This document shows positions 9,388 to 18,418 of a stretch of 64,000 bases of DNA, in pieces. Numbering within the stretch: the first letter of the stretch is position 1; each line of letters opens with the position of its first letter. Origin of the DNA: Haloechinothrix alba (GTDB taxonomy: Bacteria > Actinomycetota > Actinomycetes > Mycobacteriales > Pseudonocardiaceae); NCBI RefSeq assembly GCF_900188115.1, contig NZ_FZNW01000001.1, positions 124,001-188,000 on the forward strand, given 5' to 3'. A program made the position numbers and the translations under genes. Under the pieces are notes generated by a model, which had not been told where the DNA came from, searched no databases, and saw only the letters and a list, made by a program, of their open reading frames with translations.

Positions 9388-10074
9388 TCATGAGGCTCGG
9401 CCGCGTCGTGCCGATCGCGCCCGAGCGGAGGTGCGCTTCTTCGTCCTGCCCGGAGTGCTGACCTTCTGCACCACGACCACCGTCGCCGGGTCGTCAAGGA
9501 GACCGGAACCGCACGCGACGATCGCGGGCTCGCCGCCTCCCAGCCGGTACAGCTCTGCCCGGTCCCGCTCGACCTCCTCCGCCGCGCCTGCTCCCTTCAT
9601 CGCGAGCAGCCGCCCCTCTGGCCGTAGTAGCGGCAGGCACCAACCGCCCAGCTTCGCCATCGGGGCCACGGCTCGCGCGATCACCACGTCGGCGCCGCCG
9701 ACGCCGCACGACTCCGCGCGGGCACGCACGATCTCGACGTTGCCGAGCTCCAACGCGGCCGCGACCTCCTCCAGCCACCGCACCCGGCGCGCCATGGACT
9801 CCATCAGAACGACACGCAGGTCCGGGCGCGTCAGCGCCAGGGGGATGCCGGGTAGGCCCGCCCCGGAGCCCACGTCCACCACCGTCGACCCTGACGCGAC
9901 GAGCTCGGCGACCACTGCCGAGTTGAGCACGTGGCGATCCCACAACCGCTCGACCTCGCGCGGCCCGATCAAGCCGCGGGTAACCCCCTGCTCGGCGAGT
10001 AGATCGACGAAGCGGCGCGCTCCATCCAACCCAGGTCCCAGTATGGTGGTCGCGACTTCCGGCGCCTCTCGCAC
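9388..10074 (-). CDS. rsmG: 16S rRNA (guanine-527-N7)-methyltransferase RsmG (GidB)
   Basis: SAM-dependent methyltransferase of about 228 residues that modifies G527 of 16S rRNA. The conserved motif RHVLNSAVV precedes the SAM loop DVGSGAGLPGIPLALTRPD, and VIARAVAPMAKL lies in the catalytic part. A basic tail (RTKKRTSARARSARRGRAS) ends the protein. GTG 10074 was chosen because CAGGAG lies about 10 nt upstream; the frame continues to 10353 but then runs across two parS sites. Loss of this gene gives low-level streptomycin resistance in related bacteria. It heads rsmG-parA-parB, separated from jag by a terminator. Confidence 0.93.
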   Translation of the reverse strand: MREAPEVATTILGPGLDGARRFVDLLAEQGVTRGLIGPREVERLWDRHVLNSAVVAELVASGSTVVDVGSGAGLPGIPLALTRPDLRVVLMESMARRVRWLEEVAAALELGNVEIVRARAESCGVGGADVVIARAVAPMAKLGGWCLPLLRPEGRLLAMKGAGAAEEVERDRAELYRLGGGEPAIVACGSGLLDDPATVVVVQKVSTPGRTKKRTSARARSARRGRAS

Positions 10075-10182
10075 GGTCCGCACTCTCCTGACTCCATCGA
10101 TGCCCGCGTGCCCATGGTGGCGTGACGGGGCAGGGAACCGGTTCAGTATCTCGCGGGGAAGGCGCCCCGGAGACGGCGCATC

Positions 10183-10198
10183 CGTTTCACGTGAAACC
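10183..10198. promoter_or_regulatory. parS site
   Basis: CGTTTCACGTGAAACC contains the perfect 14-nt core GTTTCACGTGAAAC of parS. It lies upstream of rsmG in the rsmG-jag gap. Confidence 0.93.
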
Positions 10199-10233
10199 GG
10201 GCACCCGAAGCCCCGCTCGACCGACGGCCGCCG

Positions 10234-10249
10234 CGTTTCACGTGAAACG
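10234..10249. promoter_or_regulatory. parS site
   Basis: CGTTTCACGTGAAACG is a full 16-nt palindrome with the perfect parS core, 51 bp from the preceding site centre to centre. Close pairs of this type are typical of origin-proximal partition regions. Confidence 0.93.
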
Positions 10250-10671
10250 CGACAAGCAGCCCGGTGCGCTGTCTCCTGACCGCCGCTCCGCCGCAACGTC
10301 GATCCCATTCGCGGCCCAGCGGCGTGCCGCTCGACCGGCCACCGCGCCCGCACCGCCCCGCACGCCGCACGGGCCGCACATCACCGTCACTCGACCCGGC
10401 GCGCACATCGCATCGCATTCGGTAACCAATCGCCCGGTGGTGTCCGCCGGCACCCCGCCGGACACCATCCCCGTGATACCGAACAACGAGCCCCGCCAAC
10501 GACCCACAGCGCCCGACGCGGCCTGGGCGCACCCGCTCCCGCGCACGGTGGCGGTGGCGTCGACGCGGGGAGAGCCCCCCGGGGGGGGCGTGAAGTATCG
10601 CGTGTCGATGGCCGCACCACCAAGCGGCCGCTGTCGGCCGGCCCGTCCTGCGAGCCCGCGCGACGAGAACG

Positions 10672-10959
10672 GTGCCGCCCAACGCGGCGTTCCCGGCCAG
10701 CGTGATCGGTCACCTCACAAGCCACGGCATCACGCGGATCGGGCGGCTGACGGCCGACAGCGCGTCGGCCTACCGGATGGTCCTCACCCGCGGCGCCTCA
10801 CGAACGGCTGCCCGCGCGCCCCGGTTGGAGCACGACAACACCCACCAACCGCCGGCGACCAACCTTCTGGCCAAGTACATCCCGGGCCGCACCTGGGACA
10901 GCGGGACCGGCGCGATCCGGCTACGGGTGCCGGCGGCTGACGTCCCCGGTTTCACATGA
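10672..10959 (+). CDS. Small hypothetical protein in the parS-rich gap
   Basis: Open frame of 95 codons with GTG start inside the otherwise gene-free 990-bp rsmG-jag interval. Third codon positions are almost all G or C across the whole frame, as in real genes of this organism. The protein reads sensibly (SHGITRIGRLTADSASAYRM ... AKYIPGRTWDSGTGAIRLRV), but I recognise no family and no clear ribosome site. Its last codons overlap the third parS site of the gap. It may be a small lineage-specific gene or a decayed remnant. The rest of 10075-11065 holds parS sites and no other supported gene. Confidence 0.35.
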   Translation: MPPNAAFPASVIGHLTSHGITRIGRLTADSASAYRMVLTRGASRTAARAPRLEHDNTHQPPATNLLAKYIPGRTWDSGTGAIRLRVPAADVPGFT

Positions 10960-10963
10960 AACA
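10948..10963. promoter_or_regulatory. parS-like site
   Basis: GGTTTCACATGAAACA keeps both half-sites of parS with one change in the central CG (CACATG for CACGTG). It is probably a weaker ParB site. Confidence 0.7.
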
Positions 10964-11013
10964 CGGCGCCGAGCACTACCCGTCGCGCCGCGAGCCTCCC
11001 GCGGTCAAACAAA

Positions 11014-11046
11014 AGGCGGCCCGCCCCCGACAGGGGTGGACCGCCT
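11014..11046 (-). terminator. Intrinsic terminator after jag
   Basis: On the minus strand a GC-rich stem (AGGCGG ... CCGCCT, with CCCC/GGGG inside) is followed by the T-rich run CTTTTGTTTG. This is a textbook Rho-independent terminator 20 bp after the jag stop. It closes the rpmH-rnpA-yidD-yidC-jag transcript and separates it from rsmG-parA-parB. Confidence 0.85.
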
Positions 11047-11065
11047 CAGGCTCCTACGGGCTCGG

Positions 11066-11626
11066 TCAACCATCTCCGGCCGGGACCACGACCACCCGGC
11101 GCTTGGGTTCCTCACCTTCGCTCTCACTCGTCACGCCGTCCATCTCCGCCACCGCGTCATGCACGACCTTGCGCTCGAAGGGGCTCATCGGCTGGAGTCG
11201 CTCCCGATCGCCGCTCTCCAGTGCCTTACGGCCCGCGGACCTACCCAGCTCCATCAGCTCGGCACGCCGGTCCGCGCGCCAGCCCGCGATGTCGAGCATC
11301 AGCCTGCTCCGCACACCGGTCTGCTGCTGCACCGCCAGCCGCGTCAGCTCTTGCAGCGCCTCGAGTACCGATCCCCGCGAACCGACGAGCTTCTCCAGAT
11401 CATCGCCGCCATCGATGCTGACCATCGCTCGCCCGCGCTCGACGTCCAAGTCGATGTCGCCGTCGAAGTCGAGCAGGTCAAGCAACCGCTCCAGGTAGTC
11501 TCCCGCGATGTCGCCTTCTCGAACAAGCGCGTCCTCGTTCGTCGCCGGGGGACCCACGTCGCTCTCCTCCGCGGACGCGTCGGGTTCCTCGGCCTCGGCA
11601 TCAACCGGCTGGATGGTCTCGGACAT
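11066..11626 (-). CDS. jag: Jag/KhpB-type KH-R3H RNA-binding protein
   Basis: Protein of about 186 residues. An acidic N-terminus (about 1-50, many Asp and Glu) precedes a KH-like domain (DYLERLLDLLDFDGDIDLDV). A C-terminal R3H domain has R-x3-H spacing in LQPMSPFERKVVHDAVAE. In other bacteria the gene after yidC encodes a cytoplasmic RNA-binding regulator of cell elongation, so the role is inferred from family and synteny. The second of two adjacent ATGs (11626) is favoured because AAGGAG lies 5-7 nt upstream. Confidence 0.92.
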   Translation of the reverse strand: MSETIQPVDAEAEEPDASAEESDVGPPATNEDALVREGDIAGDYLERLLDLLDFDGDIDLDVERGRAMVSIDGGDDLEKLVGSRGSVLEALQELTRLAVQQQTGVRSRLMLDIAGWRADRRAELMELGRSAGRKALESGDRERLQPMSPFERKVVHDAVAEMDGVTSESEGEEPKRRVVVVPAGDG

Positions 11627-11671
11627 CATCTCTCCTTCCACAGCGTGCGGAACGCATCGCCGTTCGATGCT

Positions 11672-13063
11672 TCAGCCGCGCTTGCGGCCCGACTTCTTCT
11701 TGGCCGCACCCGTCCCGGCTCGGCCGGTCCCGCTCGCATTCGCTCCGTTCTTCTTGGCTTGCCCACCCGTCGACTTCGCGCCGCTCGCGGACTGGCCAGT
11801 TCCGGAGGAGCCCGTCTTGGACCCGGATGACTTCGCCTTGCCGTTCGTCGACGGGGCTCCGCCCTTGCTCGCCTTGGCACCGCCTGCCGAGGAACCCCCA
11901 GAGGTCTTACCCGAGCCGGACGCACCCTGCTTCCCGGTCGACGACTTGGCCTGCTTTCCGGGTTGCTTCCCGGACTGGTTCCGCTGCTTGTTTCCTTGAC
12001 CGGATCCCGATCGGTTCTGCTTCGCTCCCGATGTGCCCGCCTTCTTCGGGGCCTGCTTCTGGGGCGCCTGCTTCTGGGGCGCCTGCTGCTCGGTCGTTTC
12101 CTGTGTGCCGTCGGCCTCGCCCTGGCTCTCGTGCACGCCGTCATCCGACTCGGAGTCGCCGTCCTCGCTTGCCTCGCCCGCGGTGCCCTTCTTCTTGTCG
12201 GGCCGTTGACCCGGCTTCGGCGCCAGGTCCGTGCGCTTCTGCGAGGCCTGTTCCTTCTTCTGCTCCTCTTCCCGGTCGATCCAGCGGTAGACCAGACGCT
12301 GCTGCATCAGCGTCCACGTGTTGTTCGCCAGGAAGTAGATCAGTAGCCCGAGCGGCATGAACGCACCGAACACCAGCAGACCGATCGGGAACATGTACTG
12401 GGTCAGCTTGTTCATGATCGCGGTCTGCTGCGTGGCCGTAGCGGGATTCTGCCGCTGTACGGAGTGCCGCGCCGTCAGGTGCGTCAGGATGGAAGCCAGG
12501 ATCATCATGGGCACGCCGACCGGCAGCGCCGCACTGTGGAAACCGGCGTTCACCGCCTCGGCACCGGTACCGACGGTGGCCATCTGGGTGTTGTAGATCG
12601 CCTGGCCGAGGTTCGACCCGAAGATGTCCGCCTCGATGTACTGGCTGACGCCTTCCGGGCTGAAGAAGTAGTTGCCCGATCCCTCTTCATTGCTGCTCGC
12701 GAAGAGGCGGAGCACGTGTACCAGACCGATGAAGACCGGGATCTGCAGCAGGATCGGCAGGCACCCGCCGACCGGGTTGACGCCGTGCTCACGTTGGAGC
12801 TTCTGCATCTCCTGTGCCTGGCGCTGGCGGTCGTTCGCGTACCGCTTCTGGATCTTCTTGATCTCCGGCGCGAAGTCCTGCATCTTGCGCATCGAGCGCA
12901 CTTGGCTCACGAACGGCTTGAACAGGATCGCCCTGACCGTGAAGGTGAGGAAGACGATACCCAGTACCCACGACACCGCCTGTGTCTCGCCCAGCACGAA
13001 CCCGAAAGCCTTGTGCCAGAACCACAAGATGAACGAGACGGGGTAATAGATGAAGTCGAGCAC
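11672..13063 (-). CDS. yidC: Membrane protein insertase YidC with a long basic tail
   Basis: Protein of 463 residues that inserts and folds inner-membrane proteins. The N-terminus carries the first membrane segment (MLDFIYYPVSFILWFW). Conserved features follow: FVSQVRSMRKMQDFAPEIKK, the hydrophilic-groove helix GCLPILLQIPVFIGLVHVL near residue 105, and later segments up to about residue 245. From about residue 255 to the end it becomes a low-complexity tail rich in Lys, Gly, Ser, Ala and Gln, ending KKKSGRKRG. The tail is far longer than in most YidC proteins and may contact ribosomes. GTG start with GAGGAG 7 nt upstream; yidD ends 4 bp before. Confidence 0.96.
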   Translation of the reverse strand: MLDFIYYPVSFILWFWHKAFGFVLGETQAVSWVLGIVFLTFTVRAILFKPFVSQVRSMRKMQDFAPEIKKIQKRYANDRQRQAQEMQKLQREHGVNPVGGCLPILLQIPVFIGLVHVLRLFASSNEEGSGNYFFSPEGVSQYIEADIFGSNLGQAIYNTQMATVGTGAEAVNAGFHSAALPVGVPMMILASILTHLTARHSVQRQNPATATQQTAIMNKLTQYMFPIGLLVFGAFMPLGLLIYFLANNTWTLMQQRLVYRWIDREEEQKKEQASQKRTDLAPKPGQRPDKKKGTAGEASEDGDSESDDGVHESQGEADGTQETTEQQAPQKQAPQKQAPKKAGTSGAKQNRSGSGQGNKQRNQSGKQPGKQAKSSTGKQGASGSGKTSGGSSAGGAKASKGGAPSTNGKAKSSGSKTGSSGTGQSASGAKSTGGQAKKNGANASGTGRAGTGAAKKKSGRKRG

Positions 13064-13067
13064 TGAG

Positions 13068-13448
13068 CTACTCCTCGATTGAGCTACCTGATCTCTGGGC
13101 GCGCACCGAGAACCGGTCCGGAACCGGGTCCAGACCTCCAGGGTGCCAGGGTCCGCACCGTCCGAGCCTGCACAGGGTCATAACCGACCCCTTCACAGCG
13201 CCGTGCCGGGCCAGCGCATCCAACGCGTAAGCGCTACAGCTCGGGTAGAAGCGACAACTCGGGGGAAGCAGCGGTCCGATAAGCAGCCGGTACAGGCGTA
13301 CCGGCAACTGGACGAGCCAGGCGAGTGGGCCCGGGCGCGCCCACGACGCCGAGGATCTACTGCGCTGCGCGTCGCAGGCATCGTCCTCGGACTCGTGGCG
13401 CTGCTCCGCCATGCCCGTCGGCTTCTGGCTCTCGTTCACACGGGTCAT
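13068..13448 (-). CDS. yidD: Membrane protein insertion efficiency factor YidD
   Basis: Small protein of 126 residues. The family signature is LVQLPVRLYRLLIGPLLPPS followed by CRFYPSCSAYALDALARHG and CRCGPWHPGG-like cysteines (LGRCGPWHPGG). An N-terminal extension of about 40 polar residues precedes the conserved core. Its start overlaps the rnpA stop by 4 nt (ATGA), so translation is probably coupled. It acts at the inner face of the membrane with YidC. Confidence 0.92.
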   Translation of the reverse strand: MTRVNESQKPTGMAEQRHESEDDACDAQRSRSSASWARPGPLAWLVQLPVRLYRLLIGPLLPPSCRFYPSCSAYALDALARHGAVKGSVMTLCRLGRCGPWHPGGLDPVPDRFSVRAQRSGSSIEE

Positions 13449-13822
13449 CCGTCGTCGTCATCGCTGCGCCGGCTCGGAATCATTCCCAGCCGGCGCAGCG
13501 CGCTGTCAACATCGTTCGCGAGTTCTCGGCTCGTGGCGGAAGCAGCCGAGGGTAAGGCTCGTATCACCAACGAACTCCCCGGCCGCAATGTTCCAAGTCG
13601 CGCTCGCGTCACGTGACGTAATTTTCGCGTCACCCGATGCCGCACAACCGAGTTGCCTACCGCCTTGCTGACGACGAACCCCGCCTTGGACGGAGTCGAC
13701 TCAGCCATGTCCTGCCCGGGTACGGCGTGGACCACGAGGCGCCGTCGACCCGCTTTGACGCCCCGCCGCATGACGTGCCGGAACTCCTCGCTCCGCCGTA
13801 CCCGCGCTTCCTTCGGTAACAC
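13445..13822 (-). CDS. rnpA: Ribonuclease P protein component
   Basis: Basic protein of 125 residues that binds the RNase P RNA during tRNA 5' maturation. The start reads MLPKEARVRRSEEFRHVMRRG, the usual beginning of the family. The RNR-like motif VVRHRVTRKLRHVTRA is central and supplies the arginine-rich RNA-binding face. GTG start. It lies between rpmH and yidD, as in most bacteria. Confidence 0.93.
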   Translation of the reverse strand: MLPKEARVRRSEEFRHVMRRGVKAGRRRLVVHAVPGQDMAESTPSKAGFVVSKAVGNSVVRHRVTRKLRHVTRARLGTLRPGSSLVIRALPSAASATSRELANDVDSALRRLGMIPSRRSDDDDG

Positions 13823-13938
13823 GGCGTCCTACCCAACGTTTCCGGTCAGAACACCGACGTAGCCGAACGGAACGGGGAGCACCCTCCCCGTTGCCATGCG
13901 ATCCACAACGAACACGGCGTGGTCGGCCGTGGCACGAC

Positions 13939-14082
13939 TCAGGCGGACAGCCTCGCGCGACCCTTGTGGCGGCGAGCGGCGACCACGGCGCGCCCCGCAC
14001 GAGTGTGCATACGCTGGCGGAACCCGTGCTTACGCGCCCGCCGACGCTTGTTCGGCTGAAATGTGTGCTTACCCTTGCTCAC
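13939..14082 (-). CDS. rpmH: 50S ribosomal protein L34
   Basis: Highly basic protein of 47 residues, read from GTG 14082. The start [20 protein letters not shown] is followed by [18 protein letters not shown] and the end HKGRARLSA. This is the full L34 signature. It is the first gene of the leftward rpmH-rnpA-yidD-yidC-jag transcript, divergent from dnaA. Confidence 0.95.
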   Translation of the reverse strand: MSKGKHTFQPNKRRRARKHGFRQRMHTRAGRAVVAARRHKGRARLSA

Positions 14083-14743
14083 GGCTGCCCGCTCCTCAAC
14101 TCACAGTTGTTGAACTGCCTACTCGGTGTCCTGCTCACGGATCGGGTCGTTCACCCGTCCGCCCTGACGCTGTCCTCCGCTGCACTTCGCTGTCGTCCGC
14201 AGTCGCGCGCCACCGCTCGAGACGGCCGCCTCTCAACCCTGACCCGGCGAACACGTTGTGCAGGGCCGGACTCGGGCACACCAAAGGCGCCCGTTGTCGA
14301 CGGGGGACCTTACGAGCGTACGCACTCCTTACCCGGTCGTGTGCACCGCCCCCCGGATGTCGCCCGGGTGGGCGCACGTCGCGTCATCCACCTGGCCGAG
14401 TGAATACTCGGCCGTTCCAACTGGCGACACGCCGTATTGCGTGAAATCCTTGCCGCCATGCAACTCTTGTGGCACGTCCCGGGCCTTGTTACTGTGCTCC
14501 TTCTCGGGCGGACCAATCAAGCAGCGCCACACTGAGCGCGCTGGAGAAGTGTGCGAAGCTTTTCGGCACAGTCTTGAGCCGATGGCGATCCGAACTGCGC
14601 GTGACCGTACATTAGTGCACAGTTGTGGATAACTATGTGGACACCTCCCGTGTGAGTCACCGCATGCCGCGCTTGATCAGTCGTCGGCTGCGCGAGTCGA
14701 CCGTGACGTAGAGGGTCTCTTGGAGGGGAGGGGAGCGGTACAC
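14083..14743. promoter_or_regulatory. Divergent rpmH/dnaA promoter region with DnaA boxes
   Basis: A 661-bp non-coding interval, locally AT-richer near dnaA. It holds a perfect DnaA box TGTGGATAA at 14624-14632 (TTATCCACA on the minus strand) and a near-match TGTGGACAC at 14636-14644. These lie about 100 bp before the dnaA start, where DnaA autoregulation would be expected. No gene is supported here. Confidence 0.7.
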
Positions 14744-16426
14744 GTGTCCGAGAACCAGATCAACCTTGCTGAGGTGTGGGAACAGGTCGTCCGGGAGCTG
14801 TCGACCGGAACGCTGTCCCCACAGCAGCGTGCGTGGATGCGTGTGACGCGCCCGATCGGACTGCTGGACGGTACGGCCTTGCTGGCCGCGCCGAGCGACT
14901 TCGCGAAGGACGCCATCGAGCGCGCCCTGCGTGACCCGATCACCGACGCGCTTTCCCGGCATGTCGGCCAGAACGTCTCACTCGCCGTCAAGGTCGACAC
15001 TGTGGAAGAAGCCGACGGGGTCGGCTCCGACCCGGTTCCGCCGACCTACGGCGCTTCCGTACCCGCTTCAGGGAACACCGCGAGTCCCAGCAGCGGAACC
15101 AGCAGCGCGCCCAGCGGGGGATCCGGTGGGAGCGCGGGTGCGAGCGTCGGCGGGGGCAACGCCGCCGCGGGAACCGCCGGCCGGACAGAAGCGGCAGGCA
15201 CGCTCACGGCGCCACCGTCGAATACCGTCAATGGCACCGGGGACAGCCCCGGTGGAGACAACGACAACGGTGAGGACGAGATCGACGAAGAGGGCGAGGC
15301 GCTCGCGGCCGTCCACGAGATCTGGCCGACGTTCTCCGGCCGGCCGGTCGCCGGGCAGCCCTATACCGCGCCCGCCCAACCACAGACCTCCAAGACGCGG
15401 CTCAACGAGAAGTACACCTTCGACACCTTCGTGATCGGCGCCTCCAACCGCTTCGCGCACGCCGCAGCGGTCGCCGTCGCCGAAGCCCCGTCACGTGCGT
15501 ACAACCCGCTGTTCGTGTGGGGAGAATCCGGGCTGGGAAAGACCCACCTCCTCCACGCCGTAGGCCACTACGCGCAACGGCTGTTCCCCGGTATGCGGGT
15601 GCGCTACGTGTCGACCGAGGAGTTCACCAACGACTTCATCAACTCGCTGCGCGACGACCGCAAGGTCGCCTTCCAGCGGCGTTACCGGGACATCGACATC
15701 CTGCTCGTCGACGACATCCAGTTCCTCGAAGGCAAGGAAGGGACACAGGAGGAGTTCTTCCACACCTTCAACACGCTGCACAACGCCAACAAGCAGATCG
15801 TGGTGTCCTCCGACCGGCCGCCGAAGCACCTGGAGACTCTGGAGGACCGCCTGCGAACCCGGTTCGAGTGGGGACTGATCACCGATATCCAGCCACCCGA
15901 GCTCGAGACCCGCATCGCGATCCTGCGCAAGAAGGCGGCGCAGGACAGGCTGGCCGTACCCGGTGACGTGCTCGAGTTCATCGCCGCCCGCATCGAGGCG
16001 AACATCCGTGAGCTGGAGGGCGCGCTGATCCGCGTCACCGCGTTCGCCTCGTTGAACCAGCAGGCGGTCGACCTGGGTCTGGCCGAGATCGTGTTACGCG
16101 ACCTAATCCCCGACTCGCAGCCACCCGAGATCAGCTCCTCCACGATCATGGGCGTCACCGCCGAGTTCTTCGGCGTATCCATCGAAGACATCTGCGGGCC
16201 GGGCAAGACGAAGGCACTGGCCACCGCCCGGCAGATCTCGATGTACCTGTGCCGCGAGCTCACCGACATGTCGCTGCCGCGCATCGGGCAGACCTTCGGC
16301 GGCCGTGATCACACCACGGTGATGCACGCCGACAAGAAGATCCGCAAGGAGATGGCCGAGCGTCGCCGCATCTACGACCAGGTGCAGGAGCTCACCTCGC
16401 GCATCAAACAGCGCGCCAAGCAGTAG
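14744..16426 (+). CDS. dnaA: Chromosomal replication initiator DnaA
   Basis: AAA+ initiator of 560 residues. Domain I is at the N-terminus (about 1-85). A long Gly/Ser/Ala-rich domain II (about 95-200) is typical of actinobacteria. The ATPase domain III has Walker [14 protein letters not shown] and Walker [12 protein letters not shown]. Domain IV ends with the DNA-binding signature [17 protein letters not shown] 14744 ([12 protein letters not shown]) was chosen, with a GGAGGGGAGGGG ribosome site about 10 nt upstream; the frame extends to 14720, but that would put the ribosome site inside the gene. Confidence 0.98.
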   Translation: MSENQINLAEVWEQVVRELSTGTLSPQQRAWMRVTRPIGLLDGTALLAAPSDFAKDAIERALRDPITDALSRHVGQNVSLAVKVDTVEEADGVGSDPVPPTYGASVPASGNTASPSSGTSSAPSGGSGGSAGASVGGGNAAAGTAGRTEAAGTLTAPPSNTVNGTGDSPGGDNDNGEDEIDEEGEALAAVHEIWPTFSGRPVAGQPYTAPAQPQTSKTRLNEKYTFDTFVIGASNRFAHAAAVAVAEAPSRAYNPLFVWGESGLGKTHLLHAVGHYAQRLFPGMRVRYVSTEEFTNDFINSLRDDRKVAFQRRYRDIDILLVDDIQFLEGKEGTQEEFFHTFNTLHNANKQIVVSSDRPPKHLETLEDRLRTRFEWGLITDIQPPELETRIAILRKKAAQDRLAVPGDVLEFIAARIEANIRELEGALIRVTAFASLNQQAVDLGLAEIVLRDLIPDSQPPEISSSTIMGVTAEFFGVSIEDICGPGKTKALATARQISMYLCRELTDMSLPRIGQTFGGRDHTTVMHADKKIRKEMAERRRIYDQVQELTSRIKQRAKQ

Positions 16427-17255
16427 CGCGGGCACCGCTGACCCCTGGCCGCAACGCGCCGGGTTCCCGCCTCTCTGTCGTCCACACGTATCGCTCGATC
16501 CCCACCCCGCACACCACCGGCGTGTGCGGGGTTCGCCGCGCCGTGTGGCGCCGTATGGCGCCGGCCGGCCACCCGGAGCCCCGCCCGCGAATCGCACACT
16601 CCTGAGACGGCCTCATGCGGCGACTGCCGGTGCACCGCCTCGCCGGCCCGCCGCAGGGTCACTGCGGGCGGGCCCGACACCGTCACGCGCTGCCCCTGGT
16701 TCGTCCGAACGAGTGATCTGCGTTACCCGTTCAGCCCGCAGCCAACTTGGGTACGAATCGGCACACAACTGGGGAGGGAACTGTGGATAACTGTGGACTG
16801 CCGGTGGACCGTCTTGTGCGGTTTCGAGTTCTCCACCGATCGCTCCGTTCGTCCACCGGAACCACCCCCAAGGAGTCCACACCGTCGCGCCTCTGGCGAA
16901 CTGCGACGAAGCCGCTTGTCCACACAACCCACAACCCTTACTACTGTTACGGGTTCATCTCTTTTCCTCAAGAACTCTTGAACACCAACACCCGTCCTTG
17001 TTGGGGACAACCCGCTCCGGCACGGCTCGCACCGCTCGCCGTGTCTGGCGAACCCGGATGACGCGACCGCACGCAACGTTCTAACGTGGGTGCTCACACG
17101 GATGGTTCGCACCGAGCTGCGTCTCGCACCTCGCTGGCATGCGCCTGGTACGGATACCACCGGTGCATCATGAGCACGTTGTCGCAGCGCAGCGCGCTCT
17201 CCTAGAGCTGCATGGCTTCCGAGAACCGAAGTCTCGGCTGTCGAAAGGATGGGGC
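16427..17255. other. oriC: dnaA-dnaN intergenic region
   Basis: This 829-bp gap carries perfect DnaA boxes at 16782-16790 (TTATCCACA, minus strand) and 16916-16924 (TTGTCCACA, plus strand). Weaker boxes lie at 16792-16800, 16829-16837, 16849-16857 and 16873-16881. An AT-rich tract follows (about 16925-17005) with the palindrome TCAAGAACTCTTGA at 16968-16981, a candidate unwinding element. Position between dnaA and dnaN matches oriC in Streptomyces and mycobacteria. No protein gene is supported. Confidence 0.85.
16505..16531 (+). terminator. Hairpin downstream of dnaA
   Basis: Perfect 10-bp stem CCCCGCACAC / GTGTGCGGGG (16505-16514 with 16522-16531) and a 7-nt loop, 79 bp after the dnaA stop. 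No T-tract follows, as is common in high-GC actinobacteria. Confidence 0.6.
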
Positions 17256-18395
17256 ATGAAGATCCGCGTCGAGCGTGACGCTCTCGCCGATGCCGTCGCC
17301 TGGGTCGCGCGCAGCCTGCCGTCACGACCGCCCGTTCCCGTACTCGGCGGAGTGTTGCTCGACGCCGGTGGGGACTCCGGTGGTGATGCGGACGCGCTGA
17401 CCATCTCGGGATTCGACTACGAGGTCTCGGCCACCGCCGGTATCGCGGCCACCATCGCCGATGGCGGACGTGCGCTGGTGTCCGGCAGGCTGCTGGCCGA
17501 CATCACGAAGGCGCTGCCCGCCCAGCCGGTCGACCTGTCCGTCGAGGGCTCCCGTGCGACCATCAGCTGCGGGTCCGCCAAGTTCAGCCTGCCGACGATG
17601 CCTGTGGAGGACTATCCCCAGCTGCCGAGCCAGCCGACGTTCGCGGGCGAGCTCGCGGGCGACGCGTTCAGCAGCGCCGTGGCGCAGGTCGCTGTCGCGG
17701 CGGGCAAGGACGACACGCTCCCGATGCTCACCGGCCTGCGCATCGAGATCTCCGGTGACACGCTGACCATGGTCGCGACCGACCGCTTCCGGCTGGCGAT
17801 GCGGGAATTCACCTGGCAGCCTGCCGAGGAGGTCACCGACGCGGCCGTGCTCGTCCCGGCACGGACCCTCGCCGAGGCGGCCAAGTCGCTCGGCTCGAGC
17901 GGGGCGACGCTGCGCCTCGCGCTCGCCAGCGGTGACGGCATGCTGGGGTTGTCCGGTTCGGGGCGCTACACTACGACCCGGTTGCTCGACGCCGAGTTCC
18001 CGCCGTACCGCCAGCTGCTTCCTGACCAGCACACGTCCCGGGCCGTTCTCGACGTCTCCACGCTCGCCGATGCGATCAAGCGTGTCTCGCTCGTCGCCGA
18101 GCGCGGTGCGCAGGTGCGGATGGAGTTCGGCGAGGAGACGCTGCGGCTGTCGGCAGGAGGTGACGACGAGGGAAGCGCAGAGGAAGAGCTCGCCGTGGAG
18201 TACGAGGGCGAGCCGGTCACGATCGCGTTCAACCCCGGGTACCTCACCGACGGCCTGGCGGCGCTGAGCTCCGACCGGGTCGAGCTGACATTCACCACAC
18301 CCAACCGGCCCGCCCTGATCAAGCCTGCCGACTCGGATGGCACGGTGATCCCCGGATATCTGTACCTGTTGATGCCGGTACGGCTGCCCGGTTAG
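17256..18395 (+). CDS. dnaN: DNA polymerase III beta subunit (sliding clamp)
   Basis: Clamp of 379 residues made of three repeated domains. The start is [20 protein letters not shown]. The conserved C-terminal end [16 protein letters not shown] forms part of the partner-binding pocket. ATG 17256 was chosen, with AAGGA 6 nt upstream; an open frame extends back to 17139 but adds a non-family leader. It holds polymerase III on DNA and recruits many replication and repair proteins. gnd begins 24 nt after the stop. Confidence 0.97.
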   Translation: MKIRVERDALADAVAWVARSLPSRPPVPVLGGVLLDAGGDSGGDADALTISGFDYEVSATAGIAATIADGGRALVSGRLLADITKALPAQPVDLSVEGSRATISCGSAKFSLPTMPVEDYPQLPSQPTFAGELAGDAFSSAVAQVAVAAGKDDTLPMLTGLRIEISGDTLTMVATDRFRLAMREFTWQPAEEVTDAAVLVPARTLAEAAKSLGSSGATLRLALASGDGMLGLSGSGRYTTTRLLDAEFPPYRQLLPDQHTSRAVLDVSTLADAIKRVSLVAERGAQVRMEFGEETLRLSAGGDDEGSAEEELAVEYEGEPVTIAFNPGYLTDGLAALSSDRVELTFTTPNRPALIKPADSDGTVIPGYLYLLMPVRLPG

Positions 18396-18418
18396 TGGCA
18401 GTCGAGCAGGGAGGCGGC

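Noticed and set aside
10122-10940. Plus-strand 272-codon frame through the rsmG-jag gap, and the rsmG frame extended to 10353
   Set aside because: Both run through parS sites (translating as FHVK/VSRET) and lack family sequence or ribosome sites. Only the short frame at 10672 has coding-like third positions.
14720-14743. Upstream TTG as the dnaA start
   Set aside because: It would place the purine-rich ribosome site inside the gene; GTG 14744 gives the family N-terminus.
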